A stretch of 64,000 bases of DNA. It comes from Epiperipatus broadwayi. Its lineage: Eukaryota > Onychophora > Udeonychophora > Euonychophora > Peripatidae. The position numbers and the translations under genes were made by a program. Location of the stretch: assembly GCA_028023455.1 (NCBI GenBank), contig JAQFVV010000152.1, forward strand, positions 1,798,001 to 1,862,000. The letters run 5' to 3'. Numbering within the stretch: position 1 is the stretch's first letter; each line of letters begins with the position of its first letter. The notes under the pieces are model-generated. The model saw only the letters and a list, made by a program, of their open reading frames with translations, did not search any database and was not told the DNA's origin. Of the stretch, positions 1 to 11,113 are shown one piece after another.

Positions 1-449
1 AATAATTATGAATTTCTTTATAAAAATTAGTTTTATGTTTAGGCTTAGTCCTAGAGCTGTAGTTGAAACCCTTGTCATTATTGTTATTATTATCATCATC
101 ATCATCGTCATCAACGTTTTAATTAATGAGCTGTTTAACTGTTTAAAGGCCATAAATAAATATTGATTTCATAATATTTAGTGATCTCTTAGTATTATTA
201 TAACCACATCCCATCATCTATTTCATGCAAGGATGAGTGAATTGCCATCCTAAATTAGTTATATATAATCTGAGCTAGTGAACTTATAAAATATTGAAAC
301 ACATTTGTTATGTTAAGATCTGAGAAATGATTTATGTTCAATGAACTCCACTTTGGTTTAAAGATGTTTTACTTTTACCTAAATATTAGTGCGTATAGTG
401 ATATGGCTCAAAAAGCAAAATCTCTCATTTTTTTATTAGAAATAAAGTA
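1..449. other. No gene seen; AT-rich intronic or intergenic sequence
   Basis: Nothing recognisable apart from a short degenerate ATT/ATC microsatellite at about 76-112. If the FABP gene is transcribed leftwards past this point, this is intron 2 sequence. Confidence 0.5.
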
Positions 450-545
450 CCAAAAAGGGATTCAAACCCGGTACATGTAAAAGGTTATTAGATATAACCG
501 TGTCTAGATTCAGATAATCTAGTGGCGCCCTGCTAGACCATATTC
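450..545 (-). repeat. tRNA-derived SINE head or tRNA pseudogene
   Basis: On the minus strand there is an A-box-like TGGTCTAGCAGG and, about 80 bases later, a B-box-like GGTTTGAATCC, the internal promoter pair of tRNA genes and tRNA-derived SINEs. Small stems resembling an anticodon arm and a variable arm can be drawn. The putative anticodon loop lacks the invariant U33, so a working tRNA is unlikely. A decayed SINE head is the best call; no second copy of exactly this type was recognised. Confidence 0.5.
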
Positions 546-861
546 ACTTAGTATTTGTTTAAACATGCACTTAACATCAAACCAAGGAATGAAAGTGGAT
601 AAAACCTACTGCCTGTATACCTGAGTTATATTTTATTGAATTACTAGTGTACTCACTTCACGTGATTTCATATAATACTGGTTATTAATAATTTGATCAA
701 CCTTTACTTAATATCTTGATATTTGAACTCCTTCACTTATATGGTAATAGTTATATTGTAACCATCTATAATTATTTGAGCGACCCTTTACTTATGATCA
801 TTCTATGGACTACTCAGGTATGGTAATATCTTTTTTTTGATTCATTTTATTATGTTACAAT

Positions 862-984
862 ATATATATATATATATATATATATGTATACATATATATA
901 TATATTAATGGACATTTTATTTATTTTATATATATATATATATATATATAAAATAAATAAAATGTCCATTAATTAAAAACAAAA
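862..984. repeat. TA microsatellite with a perfect 68-bp palindrome
   Basis: Runs of TA at 862-904 lead into a perfect palindrome at 905-972. Each 34-base arm begins TTAATGGACATTTTATTTAT and ends in TA repeats, so the whole can fold into a hairpin. A related stretch (GGACATTTTATTTATATTAT) lies near 12339, which suggests the arm is the end of a dispersed element rather than pure simple-sequence DNA. Confidence 0.75.
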
Positions 985-1422
985 ATTGTAATTATAAATG
1001 AAATAATAAATTTAACGGTTTACAAACTATTACAAACAATCCTTAAATCCACAAAAGTACTTTTGGTTAATTTCTTCAACCTGCCTCAACTGGCATTAAA
1101 TTCAAAATCAAAAGTGAAAGTAAATCTCATCACTTCAAATTCCATGAATCTAGTATTTTAATGTTAGCAGCTTGTCGATTTATTAAATGCATTTTATTTT
1201 TGTTTATAAAAATTGCCTCTTTAATTTTTTTTTTAGAATGGTCTCTCTCTTCATGAAGAATTTTTACATTTTCAAAATCAAATTTAAATTTATATTTACA
1301 TGTTTTTTCGTGATCAAAGAAAACTGAAGAAAATATTAAATCACCATTATTTTTACTTCTGTGGATTTAAGGATTGTTAGTAATAGTTTGTAAACCGTTA
1401 AATTTATTATTTCATTTATATA
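985..1422 (-). pseudogene. Penelope-like element (family A), GIY-YIG endonuclease C-terminal remnant
   Basis: Read on the minus strand with frame changes, about 1350 to 1143 gives a peptide containing VFFDHEKTCKYKFKFDFENV and then a helix rich in Lys/Glu ending HLINRQAANIK-like. This matches the C-terminal half of the endonuclease at 60452-60874, which has VFFDHNVTCNYGFDFDFNKV and LINRQTANIKINELW. The reverse transcriptase and the catalytic half of the endonuclease are missing. The coding remnant is bracketed by inverted repeats of about 64 bp (995-1058 and 1356-1420). The hammerhead-bearing terminal repeat of the same family follows at 1475-2065. Inactive fossil. Confidence 0.7.
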
Positions 1423-1474
1423 TATATATATATATATATATATCATTTATATATATATATATATATATATATGG
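1423..1474. repeat. TA microsatellites
   Basis: Two runs of TA (about 1422-1442 and 1450-1472) separated by a few bases, at the join between the endonuclease remnant and the terminal repeat of the Penelope-like copy. Confidence 0.85.
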
Positions 1475-2065
1475 AACATACCAATGCTCTAATAAGCTCT
1501 TATTGATAAATGCAGCTAGAAAAAACATTTAAAATCTCTATCTAGAATTATCCTTATCCTCAGACTGATTGGTTTTGAGCTTTTCTCTTGCTGCACTTAT
1601 CAATAAAAGCTTATTAGAGCTATTGGTACACTCCCTGTATTACATATTGATAATGCAAGCTTAAAACAAGTCATATGATATATGACTTGCTTTATTGATT
1701 ATTATAATTTTGCCTTTGAGGCTTTGACAATGTTATATTTCTGAGACTATTAATATATGGTGAGACTGAAGTGTTTTTTGACCCATATAACTATTTAAGT
1801 TAGATATCTGGATTTAAAGACATTTACTTGTCTGAAAATTTCAGATTTTCTATTTAATAGTTATGTATTAGATAAGTGCTGGCTTTTGAGTTGGTATTTT
1901 AGATATAATATGTCCTAGCTCCTCACTGAGGTGAGTCAAAAGCCTGAAACTGGTCAGTCTAAAGATAGGTATAATTTTAGATAGAGATTTTAAATGCTTT
2001 CTCTTGCTATACTTATCAATAAGAGCTTGTTAGAGTTATTGGTATGCTCTCTATATTACATAACC
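1475..2065 (+). mobile_element. Penelope-like element (family A) terminal repeat, with inverted partial copy
   Basis: About 1590-2065 is a diverged plus-strand copy of the terminal repeat found in tandem at 60.9-62.5 kb. It shares CTATTAATATATGG-like, GACATTTACTTGTCTGAAAA-like and CTCCTCACTGA blocks and ends with TAATAAGAGCTTGTTAGAG-like sequence. The first part (1485-1520) is the reverse complement of 1594-1632, and 1545-1590 contains a minus-strand trace of the ribozyme region. The locus therefore has the same minus-against-plus repeat order as the large locus at 60 kb, in decayed form. Confidence 0.7.
1912..1968 (+). ncRNA. Degenerate hammerhead ribozyme (PLE family A)
   Basis: The segment keeps the stem I block CTAGCTCCTCA, a damaged core (CTGAGGTGA instead of CTGANGA), a GAAA box and GGTC. 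Two extra bases in the core and a changed stem II make cleavage unlikely. It aligns position for position with the intact motifs at 61180-62471. Confidence 0.55.
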
Positions 2066-4573
2066 TTAAAACAAGTCATGTGATATATGACTTCTTTTAT
2101 TGATTATACATACATACATATATATTGAACTGAGTTCGAATGTGAGTGCTCGAAACACTGGGTCTCTTAGGCAGAGAAGAACATACTCGGAGAGTATGTA
2201 TGTCCAAACGATAGCTATAAAATATATAACTAACATTACATTTCCAGGACATAACTTCTTCTCGACTATTGAGTTCAACACCAAGTTCAAAGCACTTTTT
2301 TGTTTCGTGTAGACACAGGCGCCAGCTGTTTATACTGAAAAGAATAAACAACGCACTTTGAACAATGGCCACTAACTCAATGCCTAAATCCACAACTAGC
2401 TCAGCTATTTGTAATCACTAACTGATTATACATAATTAGTGGTTAAGAATTGATAAAAGAATTGTAAACGGAATTTATAAAAGATTTGTAAAAGAATTGA
2501 TAAAAGAATTTGATAAATAGAATTGACCGACAAATAAAGTTTAATTTTAAAGACAATTTATTAACTAACATTTACTAATTTTAAACATTTGATAATTCTA
2601 ATAAAACACACACATATTTTTAAATTAACATTTCTAAACTAGTTTAAATATTCTTGTAGATTTTAATAATAGAACACTGGTATTTATCTAATTTAACTAA
2701 TAATACTGATATAATGATCACGCACATATTAACTCATACACTCACATATATAATAATAAAGTATTACATAGCATTTGAAACTTAAACACACATATCAATA
2801 ATTCATTTTATGTATGATATAGAGTTCATATAATTAGACTCTTGGAGGATTCACGCAAATTAATGCAATGCAATGGCTATTACAGTATAAATGAAATAAG
2901 CAAATGTTTATCTAGGATTTTGAATGTAGACATAGAATTTTGTTCTCTTTGGTGACTGCTTTCGGTAAGAATATTTCCATTAAGAATGCTTCCAGTATGA
3001 ATGCTTCCAGTATGAATGCTTCCAACCAGCTGGGACATTTCCTTGATGAGTTTCCTTATTATTCACGATTATTACTATTGGAGACAATTAGATTTGACAG
3101 AGATTTTCTAAGATGTTACGCTGACATTATTTCATGGGCAGATCTTGCTGTTTTCATTGGACTTTAGGCTGTGGAGAAAAACATGTGTTCCCAAAATCTT
3201 CTCAGCACTGCATTTTGTTTCTGAATACCATTAACTTAACTGATTCAATTAATTTCTGAACTGAACTCGCTCAATTAATTTATGAACTGCACTCACTCAA
3301 TTAATTTGTGAACTCAACTGTCCGATAAAAAAAGTCTATTTATACCTGCAATGTGTTGTCCTTGTAATATCCTCTGGCAAAAATCTGTTGTCAAAATTCC
3401 AGTGATAATCCTTTGATAAACATGTTTTGGAAGATTGTTTAATTGGTAATAACCATGCAAAATGTATTGTTTTATATTTTAATTAATATCTAATCCTTTG
3501 GAGACAAGCTTTTTAATCCTGTAGTTTTATGTTTTAATTAATAGCCATTGCTGTGTTTTTTTAATGATAATCTTCTTTAACTTTCATTTATTTATAATAA
3601 CATTTATTACACATACATTCATTCTATTATTGACAATCACACATATATACGCACATATATAACTAATTTTAAGATTACTTTTTCTTTAAATCGAATGAAA
3701 AGAGATTTGTTTTTTGTTTTTTTAAACTTTAAATTATTTATATTTTATGAATACTAATAAGAAAACTCTTTATTTCCTTTTTTATAAAACCCCTAGTTTA
3801 ACTTCTCTAATGAAACACCCCTCTCCCCTTCTGATTAATTAATTGCAGCTCTTATTTCAGAAACTAATGATAGAAACTATTCGATTCTTATCTTTTTCAA
3901 AAACAAACTGTAATAAACTCTTCAACATTTAATTTTATGTTTTTCTTTTATGAAAGATTATTTTAATAATTTTTTTTAGATAAAATTATATGTGCCTATA
4001 TCAATATTGGTACAATATATTTATACAAAGTATATAATACTTTTTTTTAATATTTTAATTTTTTGCTATGAAAACTCCAAATTAGTTGAAATTGTTAGAG
4101 TGTGTTCTAATAAAAATATTATTAGAAAAAAATAGTTTCAATTATATAAACCAATAAAACTATGAAATGAAGAAAAATTATATATTCATTTCAAAGAAGT
4201 TTAAACTTTATAATTTCGTTTTATTGATACAAATAAAAATAGACATGCTGCAGTTTAATTTGTATTTTAATATATCTCAAATAATTTAATAAATGTTATC
4301 TTCTGATATGATTATGATTATTATTATTATTATTATATTGGTATTATATTCTTATAATAATATGGTTATTAGAACAATGAATGTAATAATTATTTTTTTA
4401 AATTTCTTCCTGATGAAGACTATAAGTCATGTGAAGCTTTTAGAATATGTCATGACAAACATATTATTGAAAAAAATAAAGCAAAATATATAAGCCAATA
4501 AAAGATGTAAAATGGAATACATATATATTCAGTAATTCAGTTTTATTAATGCAATAAAATTGATAAATATTAC
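2066..4573. other. Intron 2 (part) of the FABP gene; no exon seen
   Basis: No open stretch with splice signals and the sequence of FABP exon 3 was found, so intron 2 is at least 4.5 kb within the window. Contents: AGAATTG-type short repeats around 2450-2520; three near-copies of a 15-base unit (GCTTCCAGTATGAAT) at about 2989-3027; and about three copies of a 28- to 31-base unit around TCAATTAATTT(C/A/G)TGAACT at 3243-3322. A 74-codon open frame at 2940-3167 only reads through the 15-base repeat and has no recognisable domain. Confidence 0.5.
3243..3322. repeat. Short tandem repeat, unit about 28-31 bp
   Basis: Three imperfect copies of a unit containing TCAATTAATTT then TGAACT and ACTC, in direct orientation within intron 2 of the FABP gene. 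Confidence 0.6.
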
Positions 4574-4752
4574 CTTTACTTTTGTGTTTCCTATGATGTT
4601 GTGTTCAAATTCTTCATCTAAATTAAAATCATATTCTTGATACAAGTCTTCACCTACATATATTTTTATATTGAAATGTTTACCATTTTGTTTGATTTCT
4701 TGAGAAACATCAGTAGCTGAAGAAACTTTCTTTACATACTCCTCACTGAATC
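4574..4752 (-). CDS. Fatty-acid-binding protein, exon 2 (residues 24-83)
   Basis: Lipocalin-superfamily intracellular lipid-binding proteins are small cytosolic beta-barrels that carry fatty acids, retinoids or bile-acid-like ligands. This 179-base exon is open throughout. It is preceded by a good acceptor (TTTAAATTGCAG on the minus strand) and followed by a donor (AAAG|GTAATA). It completes the split Gly codon from exon 1 and encodes 59 further residues, ending in phase 0. It runs FSEEYVKKVSSATDVSQEIK, then QNGKHFNIKIYVGEDLYQEY, then DFNLDEEFEHNIIGNTKVK. The order lid helix, QNGKHF strand, acidic EEFE and final KVK is the family pattern; the exon length and phase fit the conserved FABP intron 1 and 2 positions. 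The sequence most resembles the liver-type/gastrotropin branch from memory. The conserved GxK/R lid segment differs. Exons 3 and 4 (about 50 residues) are outside the window, to the left. Confidence 0.87.
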
Positions 4753-5529
4753 CTGCAATTTAAAAAAAATTTCCTTATTATTCTATTTTCATATTTTAAT
4801 AAAAACATTGTGGAAAAATATATAATTAATTTTATAAAGATATAAATTTATAACTGCCAAGCCTCCTTTAGGTTTACATAATACTCTTACAGAATATTCT
4901 GAATATTGTAAGCTGCAAGTTATCAGTGCCATATGACCACTCAGAAGCCAACACATGGGGCAAGCTAAAGTCCACAAATGTAACCATCAAAGAGCAAATA
5001 AGCAATCATTAAGTAAAGTGTAGGTCTAAACACAGGTCTAAATCAGTACAAAAATTCCAATGTATAAAATGAACATATAACATAAGATCTCCTGAGCTAA
5101 CCCCCAAATAATTATTACATTATTTTACAAGGAGTGGATAGATTGATGGTTGATTGATACTTAATTGTTACATTTTATAAACAATAATAATAAATGACAA
5201 TTTCAGATTATTAAATATTAAATAATTCAGTTGTAAAAATTTGCAATGATAATCTAAAATAGTAAAATAATTTAGGTTCTTTTAAGTAAATAACAGCAAT
5301 AATAACAATGAGTCTCTTACTTCTTTAACACTTTCTTGTCAACACTTTCTTATCTTAAAATGAAGTACAGGTTTATTTAAAGATGGGTTTAAACATAATA
5401 TCAACTAACAAAGATTAACTCTTACTTTGATTCTTATGCCATCCTTTAAATAAAATTAAGTTTTCTTAAAATTTGAAATAACTAACTAACAATAGCATTT
5501 GAATAGTAAATTTTGAGAAATTAATTAAT

Positions 5530-6450
5530 GCAAGATCTCATAATTTCTGTGCTTTCCTATGATTGTTATATTATCATAGCTTACTTTTGGTTTTGTATAT
5601 CTCATAGTATCCTTATTGCTATCTTCAGTAGTTTATTCTGCAAATCAGTTTTATGTATCTTCCTTCAACTTAGCATAATCCATTTTTATATTTTTTGTGA
5701 TACCAACTACTTTTTTCTTAATTCTTTCATCTTCTTTTGAGTGTCTTGGAGTTCTTTTTAGTGGTGAATTTTAAAATTTATTATCATTTCTTCTCACTTC
5801 CAACTTTTTCATTCTTTCTATTATGCTTTAACATTTTTATTTAATTTATTTTTACTACATTCAATAGATTTTTGAAGTATTTCCTGTAAATCAGTATGTA
5901 ATTTTCTTTCTAAACACTCTATTTTCTGTTGTACTTGCTCCTGTTTTGGAACTGCAATTTCCAACTTCGTGCTGCTTATAGTCTCTTGAATCAGGAAATA
6001 AAAGAAAAATTTGATATGGTTTTTTATATTCACTATGACACTTTTGTTGCTTTTCTTCAAGTTTTGTTGAATTTCTTTATTGCTCTTTAGTTGCTTTTTT
6101 TTTGAGTTTTTGTTGCAACTCTTCATCTCTCTTTTGTTTATTTTTTTCAAATTCTTTATCATTTTTTATTGTTTTTTCAAATTCTTTATTTGTTTTTTGT
6201 TGTTTTTTTTCATTTTGTAATTTTTTATTTGTTTTTTTTTCACTTTTTTTCATATTTTTAAATGTATATCTTTCATAAGTTTATACAGCACTTCAATAGT
6301 GCCTGTGCTTGGTTCCTTAGCTAAAGGTTTTTGCACTGTCTGAATGGATTCTGATCCCATTAGCTCTGATTCTGTTGTCTGTACTAGTTCTTATGTTGTT
6401 GATGGATCCAGGTGTAATTATGTATCCATTCTTCTAGTTATTGTTTCATC
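5530..6450 (-). pseudogene. Broken Lys/Glu-rich coiled-coil ORF, possibly a retroelement ORF1
   Basis: On the minus strand a frame-broken coding-like stretch runs from about 6450 to 5530. It starts with a Ser/Glu/Thr segment containing PLAKEPSTGTIEVLYKLMKD. It continues through charged heptad-like sequence (KEFEKNKQKRDEELQ in one frame, NSKKKQLKSNKEIQQNLKK in another) and ends with IECLERKLHTDLQEILQKS and a KELQDTQKKMKELRKK-like stretch. The longest open piece is 5821-6162 (113 codons). Several frame changes are needed, so it is not a working gene. Coiled-coil ORF1 or Gag-like proteins of non-LTR retroelements look like this, but I recognise no specific family. Low-complexity A-richness alone could mimic part of it. 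Confidence 0.4.
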
Positions 6451-6690
6451 TATATCTGTAGCTAAATATTCTATTATTTCCTTGTTGATTATCTTTATGA
6501 TTATATTACTTATTCTTTTTCTTTTCCAGATTTATAAACTTAAATATTTTTATATATACACTATCATAAAATAAATACCCCCATCTCAATCCTCTCCAAA
6601 ATAATGTGTTATACCTATTTTAATATTTGTTTATTTATATTTTTTTTTACAAATATTGAGATTTAATAAATATTACCTGTGTACCTACTG

Positions 6691-6692
<2 letters not shown>

Positions 6693-6730
<38 letters not shown>

Positions 6731-6742
6731 CAGTATATAGCA

Positions 6743-6769
<27 letters not shown>
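6693..6769. repeat. TA microsatellites
   Basis: Two TA runs (about 6693-6729 and 6744-6769) immediately upstream of a Penelope-like terminal repeat; another TA run (7116-7138) closes that repeat. Confidence 0.85.
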
Positions 6770-6771
<2 letters not shown>

Positions 6772-6774
<3 letters not shown>

Positions 6775-7115
6775 GCTATTAGGGCTTTGGCTATATTAAA
6801 TTGCTAAGCCTAATAATATATGGGATCTCTGAATTTAGTTCAGGCTCATATAGTTTTTTTGGTTAAAGAGCCGAGTTTGAAGACATGTAGGTGTCTGAAG
6901 ATTTGGATCTTTTTCTTAATATTTAAGAATTAGATAAATGCTTGGCTTAAGTTAATATTTTGAATCTTATGTCCTAGCTCCTCACTGATGAAAGCCATAG
7001 CTCAAAACTGGTCTGGGGATGGGGACCATCATATATAAAAGGCTTCATGTATTTTCTCTTGTAGGATTTATCATAAAAAAAAATTAAGCTTGTTTAGAGC
7101 TAGTAGCAGGCTCTT
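6772..7115 (+). mobile_element. Solo Penelope-like (family A) terminal repeat
   Basis: This matches the tandem units at 60.9-62.5 kb along almost its whole length: TTTTGCTATTAGGGCTTTGG at the start, TAATATATGG, GACATGTAGGTGTCTGAA, TTAGATAAATGCTTGG, the hammerhead region, then TTATCATAAA, a poly-A run and AAGCTTGTTTAGAGCTAGTA. No coding sequence accompanies it. TA microsatellites flank both ends. Plus orientation, i.e. antisense to the FABP gene in whose intron it lies. Confidence 0.75.
6971..7026 (+). ncRNA. Near-complete type I hammerhead ribozyme, one core base changed
   Basis: The 56-base segment begins GTCCTAGCTCCTCA, has an exact CTGATGA core, a stem II region with the family's CATA loop, then AAAA where GAAA is expected, ACTGGTC and GGGGATGGGGAC. 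Stem I can form with the same internal loop as the intact copies. The G-to-A change at core position G12 and a mismatch in stem II should abolish or strongly reduce cleavage. Confidence 0.7.
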
Positions 7116-7439
7116 TATATATATATATATATATATACTGATCTTATTACTCATTCCAAACATTTATTGCATACTATTTATTATTTCCCACAATATGCCC
7201 AATTTATTCATTCTTTCATATTCAGTACATTGTGATTGTACAGAAGTAAAGGTGAGGAAAAGAAAGGGGTGTCCAAGCCACATGCTTGGTTGCACCAAAT
7301 ATGTATTAGTAATTTTTATAATTTTTTAGTATATACAAATATATTCAAAAATTTTGTTTCCAAATAAACATTTATATTAATGGCTAACATACTTTCAAAT
7401 GAAAATGGTTAAATTCAAACACATACGGTAATATTAATC

Positions 7440-7800
7440 AAATGACTGCAATGATAATAATTTATAACCTAGCACTGAAGGCTATAAGTACAAGTCCTCT
7501 CAAAAGTATTTTTAATTTGTTTTTTTAGTTTCTGTAATTAAAAGAAAATGAAACTTTAAGGCGCTAAATCTTTTACATAGAGACGTATTTTTGAAAACTT
7601 AATAACTCCCAATAAACATTTATAAATTGTTATCTTTATCTCTGCATGTCTCCCAGTGAATGACATGATTTCTCAGAATTGTGGGTATTAAGAGGATAGT
7701 GGTGTTAATAGCATAATGTTTAGATTGACTTCAATAAGAAACAATAGCTAAATGGATTTATAATAAAAGTTGTGGACACAGTTTATTAATAATAAATATA
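7440..7800. repeat. Dispersed repeat shared with 25180-25490
   Basis: This segment and 25180-25490 share blocks in the same order: ATAATTTATAA, AAAAGTATTTT, TCAGTTTCTTTAA-like, a GCGCTAAA/GCACCAAA block, CTCTGCATGTCTCCCAGTG / CCAGCATGTCTCCCAATG, TCTCAGAATTGTG / TCTCAGTGTTGT, and TAAATGGATTA before TTTATTAATAAT. No coding signal is visible; class unknown. Confidence 0.6.
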
Positions 7801-8004
7801 TAACATTGTTGTTTATATATTTGCAGCCGTTACTAGGTATAAAACATATTAAAAACAAAATTATAATTATTAGAGATAATTTTATCTTAAGGCCTTGGAA
7901 TACTTATATTGATAAGATCTTACCATTTGCAAAGTTTAAAAAGTTCCAACATATATCATTATTTTATTATCATTATAAATATCTCAATTCATTCTTCCAA
8001 AAAA

Positions 8005-8465
8005 AGATAGTTATTAATCCTCGAGCACTTGTGATGTTATATAAGTAGTATTGGTGTCAAAGTCTGGGTTAGGTTTTCAGGCACAGTTCATAGCACTATC
8101 CACTTCTTATGGTATCATTAAAACAGAAAATATGGCTTATTTTGGCAAATTTTGGCATCAGTCCTTGGATCTGATTTCATCTCCAGGTCTTTTAATCAGT
8201 ATGGTTTTGATTGTCCAGGTACATTTAAGATAAGGACATCATAATTAGTTATTAATCCTTAGGTACTGGGGATGTTGTATTGCTATTATTATACTGCAAT
8301 CTTTAATAGATATTATGACACAGTTCATGGCATAGTTCTTTTTTTTCATGGGAACATTAAAGCAGATAATGGCTGGTTGCATCAAATTTGAGTGTTAGTC
8401 TCTGGATCTGCATGCATCTTCATGGGTTTTTCTCAGTGTGGTTTTATTTTCTAATCACACGTAGT
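8005..8465. repeat. Diverged tandem duplication of about 240 bp
   Basis: 8005-8240 and 8250-8465 share ATTAATCCT, GATGTT(A/G)TAT, GGCACAGTTCAT/GACACAGTTCAT, ATTAAA(A)CAGA, GGCATC/GTTGCATCAAATTT, the block GTC(C)TTGGATCTG/GTCTCTGGATCTG, CATCT(C/T)CA and AGT(A/G)TGGTTTT. An apparent 60-codon open frame in the first copy is not preserved in the second, so coding is not supported. Confidence 0.65.
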
Positions 8466-10590
8466 AAATATTCTTCCATTAGATAAGGTAATAATACTTG
8501 CTGTTATAAGTGGAGTATTGAAAAATACTTTAAAATATCATATGGCTATCCAAGTTATTCAAGGTAAAACTTATCCAAAGGTTTCTTTTCTCTGCATGAG
8601 ATCATTGCAGCACTGCTTTTGGAGTTAAGGATTGGAATACACTAGAAAAGACTGCTTTAGTTGTTTATTTATGATATATTAATATCCCTTTGCAATTGTT
8701 TCATTTATCATGACACTCAATGGAAGTTTTTCAACAACATCTTTAACAAAATCTAGCTACAAAATTTGTCATCTGTTTGTCTACAACCATATGTTTATTG
8801 ATAAAAAAAAAATGTTTATCTCTTTCACAATATATTATAAAAACAAATAATTTTGTATATATTTTTAAATTATATCATTATTTTATAATTAAATGAACAA
8901 TTTTTATTATTTATTTATTTAGGTTTGCAATAAAAAGAAAGAAAAAAGTCATTACTGACTTTCAAAAATTGATCAAAAACTTTTCTACTTTTAATAACCT
9001 CAAATTTTCAATAGTATATTTAGATTTGCCATTTAATTTTCTATAAGAATGTGCATGTTATTTATTTAAAAATCTTCTTCAAAAAGGCAAATCAGAAAGG
9101 GTACAAAATACTTGATATTTTTGTAAACTATGCAATTCAAAATTCTCATGCACATCAAAACTATTTTTGTTTCTTTTTTTACATATTACATATCATTTTA
9201 TTGATTTTCATGTATTACAAAGTACAATTTTCTTATAAAATATCTACCAGGATAATTAAAAGATATAAAGTAATTTTTCGTTTAACTTTTTTAACTAATA
9301 TACTTAAGTATCCCCCATATGTGATATCTAATCCACGTGTCCATACACATATGTCAAGTTATACATTTATTACTCAATTTATAAAAAAAAAATCTTTTTT
9401 TTTATTATACAGCTATGTAATGTAACTAAGTCAAGCTACTATTGGATTTGTTCTATTAAAATATATATATATTTAAGTTTTGATCCTTTTTATTAATAAT
9501 TGTCATATATTTCTCTTCAGATTTTAATTTGAAGTTTGTGTTTTCTGCATTAAATTTTTATTATTAAATGTCTACATCTCATATCTCTAAGTAAGCATCA
9601 GTAAAACACATTCATTGAAAAAAATTTAGTTCCATGTAATATTAAAAGCACTCCATCCAAAATACATTTTATTATCAATCTCATTCATCAAATTTGGAAT
9701 CACCTTAATTTCTTCTAATTCATTGCTTATTAATCTTTATTGTGTTTTATTTTATTTTTAAAAATCTATTGAATATTTTTTTACCCTTCTTAGAATATAT
9801 TCTTAGCCATATTTTTTTATTTTATGATAGCTTTATAAAATTTTTGTCAACTCTAAATCTGTGACATAATCTATTTGATTTTATTCTTCCATTTTTTCCT
9901 TTAATCTACAAACAAACAATCATCCACATGGCTAACAAATAACTTTATATGTCAACCCTTCTTAATAATAATTTCCTCTCCAAATAATTAATATAAACTG
10001 AATAAATTAAAGGAGAAATCATATAACTTTTTATCTACTTTCCTTAATCTTATAAAAATTGCCATTATAAGTAAAATATATAGAATATTCCAATAATAAA
10101 AGCAAATCTTTAATAACTTTAATTTCATTCTTTGACAAAGATTCATGTTTAATCAACACAGATGTAAGAACATTAATCCTGCTTAATCTATTAACATATT
10201 GATACATATTCTCAATATCCAAACTACCAAATACCTAATTACTTTCCATTTGAAAATTATTAATATTATCAAAAGCCTCAAAAGAAGAAGAAACTATATG
10301 ATAAACAAAATCAACAAATTGTTTTAAAAAATTATTCAAGAACATAGAAATACCCTCCACAACCCTACCTGTAAAATCAAAAATAAATCTTAAAGGAAAA
10401 CCCTCTTTGTATAAATACTATATATTTATTTTGTAAATAAGTCATTAGATATTTTTTATGTCCAGAAATTAATTAAATCAACCCCTATTTTTATAACAAA
10501 TTCTAGTAATACATATATCAACAATAATTGTCCATCAATTTAGAGAACAGTATAGTTTTACACTTTTGTTTAATGTGCAAACACTAAAAA
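8466..10590. other. No feature recognised in about 2.1 kb
   Basis: AT-rich intron 1 sequence. The 124-codon open frame at 9051-9425 is rich in Phe, Tyr, Ile and Lys as expected by chance at this composition, and shows no domain or splice context. Confidence 0.5.
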
Positions 10591-10594
10591 TTTA

Positions 10595-10931
10595 AAAATA
10601 ATAGAGATATTTTATATATATATTAAATGATTTTATTGACTGTGCACTAAAACAAATAAAAATAATTGTTTCTTCAACCATAATTGAAGTTTTAGATTTA
10701 ATTTGAAATAAAAACCTGGAGAGGGGGATCCAGAAATTAATTGTCAATTCTTTGTAATAAAAAATAGGAATTGACTTAATTAATTTATGTATCCCCCCCC
10801 CCCCATGCTTTTATTTCAAGTTAAATCTAACAACTTCAATTATGGTTAAAGAAACATTTATTTTATTTATTTTTAATGCACAGTCAATAAAAGCATTTTA
10901 TATTGTTTTTAAAAATGTATCTCTATTATTC
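10595..10931. repeat. Fold-back element, arms about 155 bp
   Basis: The left arm (10595-10750) and right arm (about 10765-10931) are inverted copies. Paired landmarks are ATAGAGAT/ATCTCTAT, TTTTATTGACTGTGCA/TGCACAGTCAATAAAA, CCATAATTGAAGTT/AACTTCAATTATGG, and a G-run with GGGGATCC against a C12 run. The centre, with AATTGTCAATTC and GAATTGACTTAATT, also pairs. No transposase is present. It could be a MITE or a collapsed inverted pair of another repeat. Confidence 0.75.
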
Positions 10932-11113
10932 AATGCTTATTTTACAAAATTAAAATACATCATCAACAGATCAAATACTTCAATCATCATATGGAATTTT
11001 GAAAAAATAAATATTTATATAATTTATGGATAAATCAAATTTCATTTCATTTAAGTTAATGTCAAATATTATTTCATAAAATCAATATTTCAATCATTAT
11101 TTCATTAGTGATA

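Noticed and set aside
2930-3170. Candidate FABP exon 3 in the left part of the window
   Set aside because: No frame on the minus strand gives the expected strand pattern or a 102-base exon with phase 0 start; the segment contains short tandem repeats instead.
9051-9425. 124-codon open frame on the plus strand
   Set aside because: Its composition (Phe, Ile, Tyr, Lys) is that of random AT-rich DNA; no domain, no splice or promoter context.
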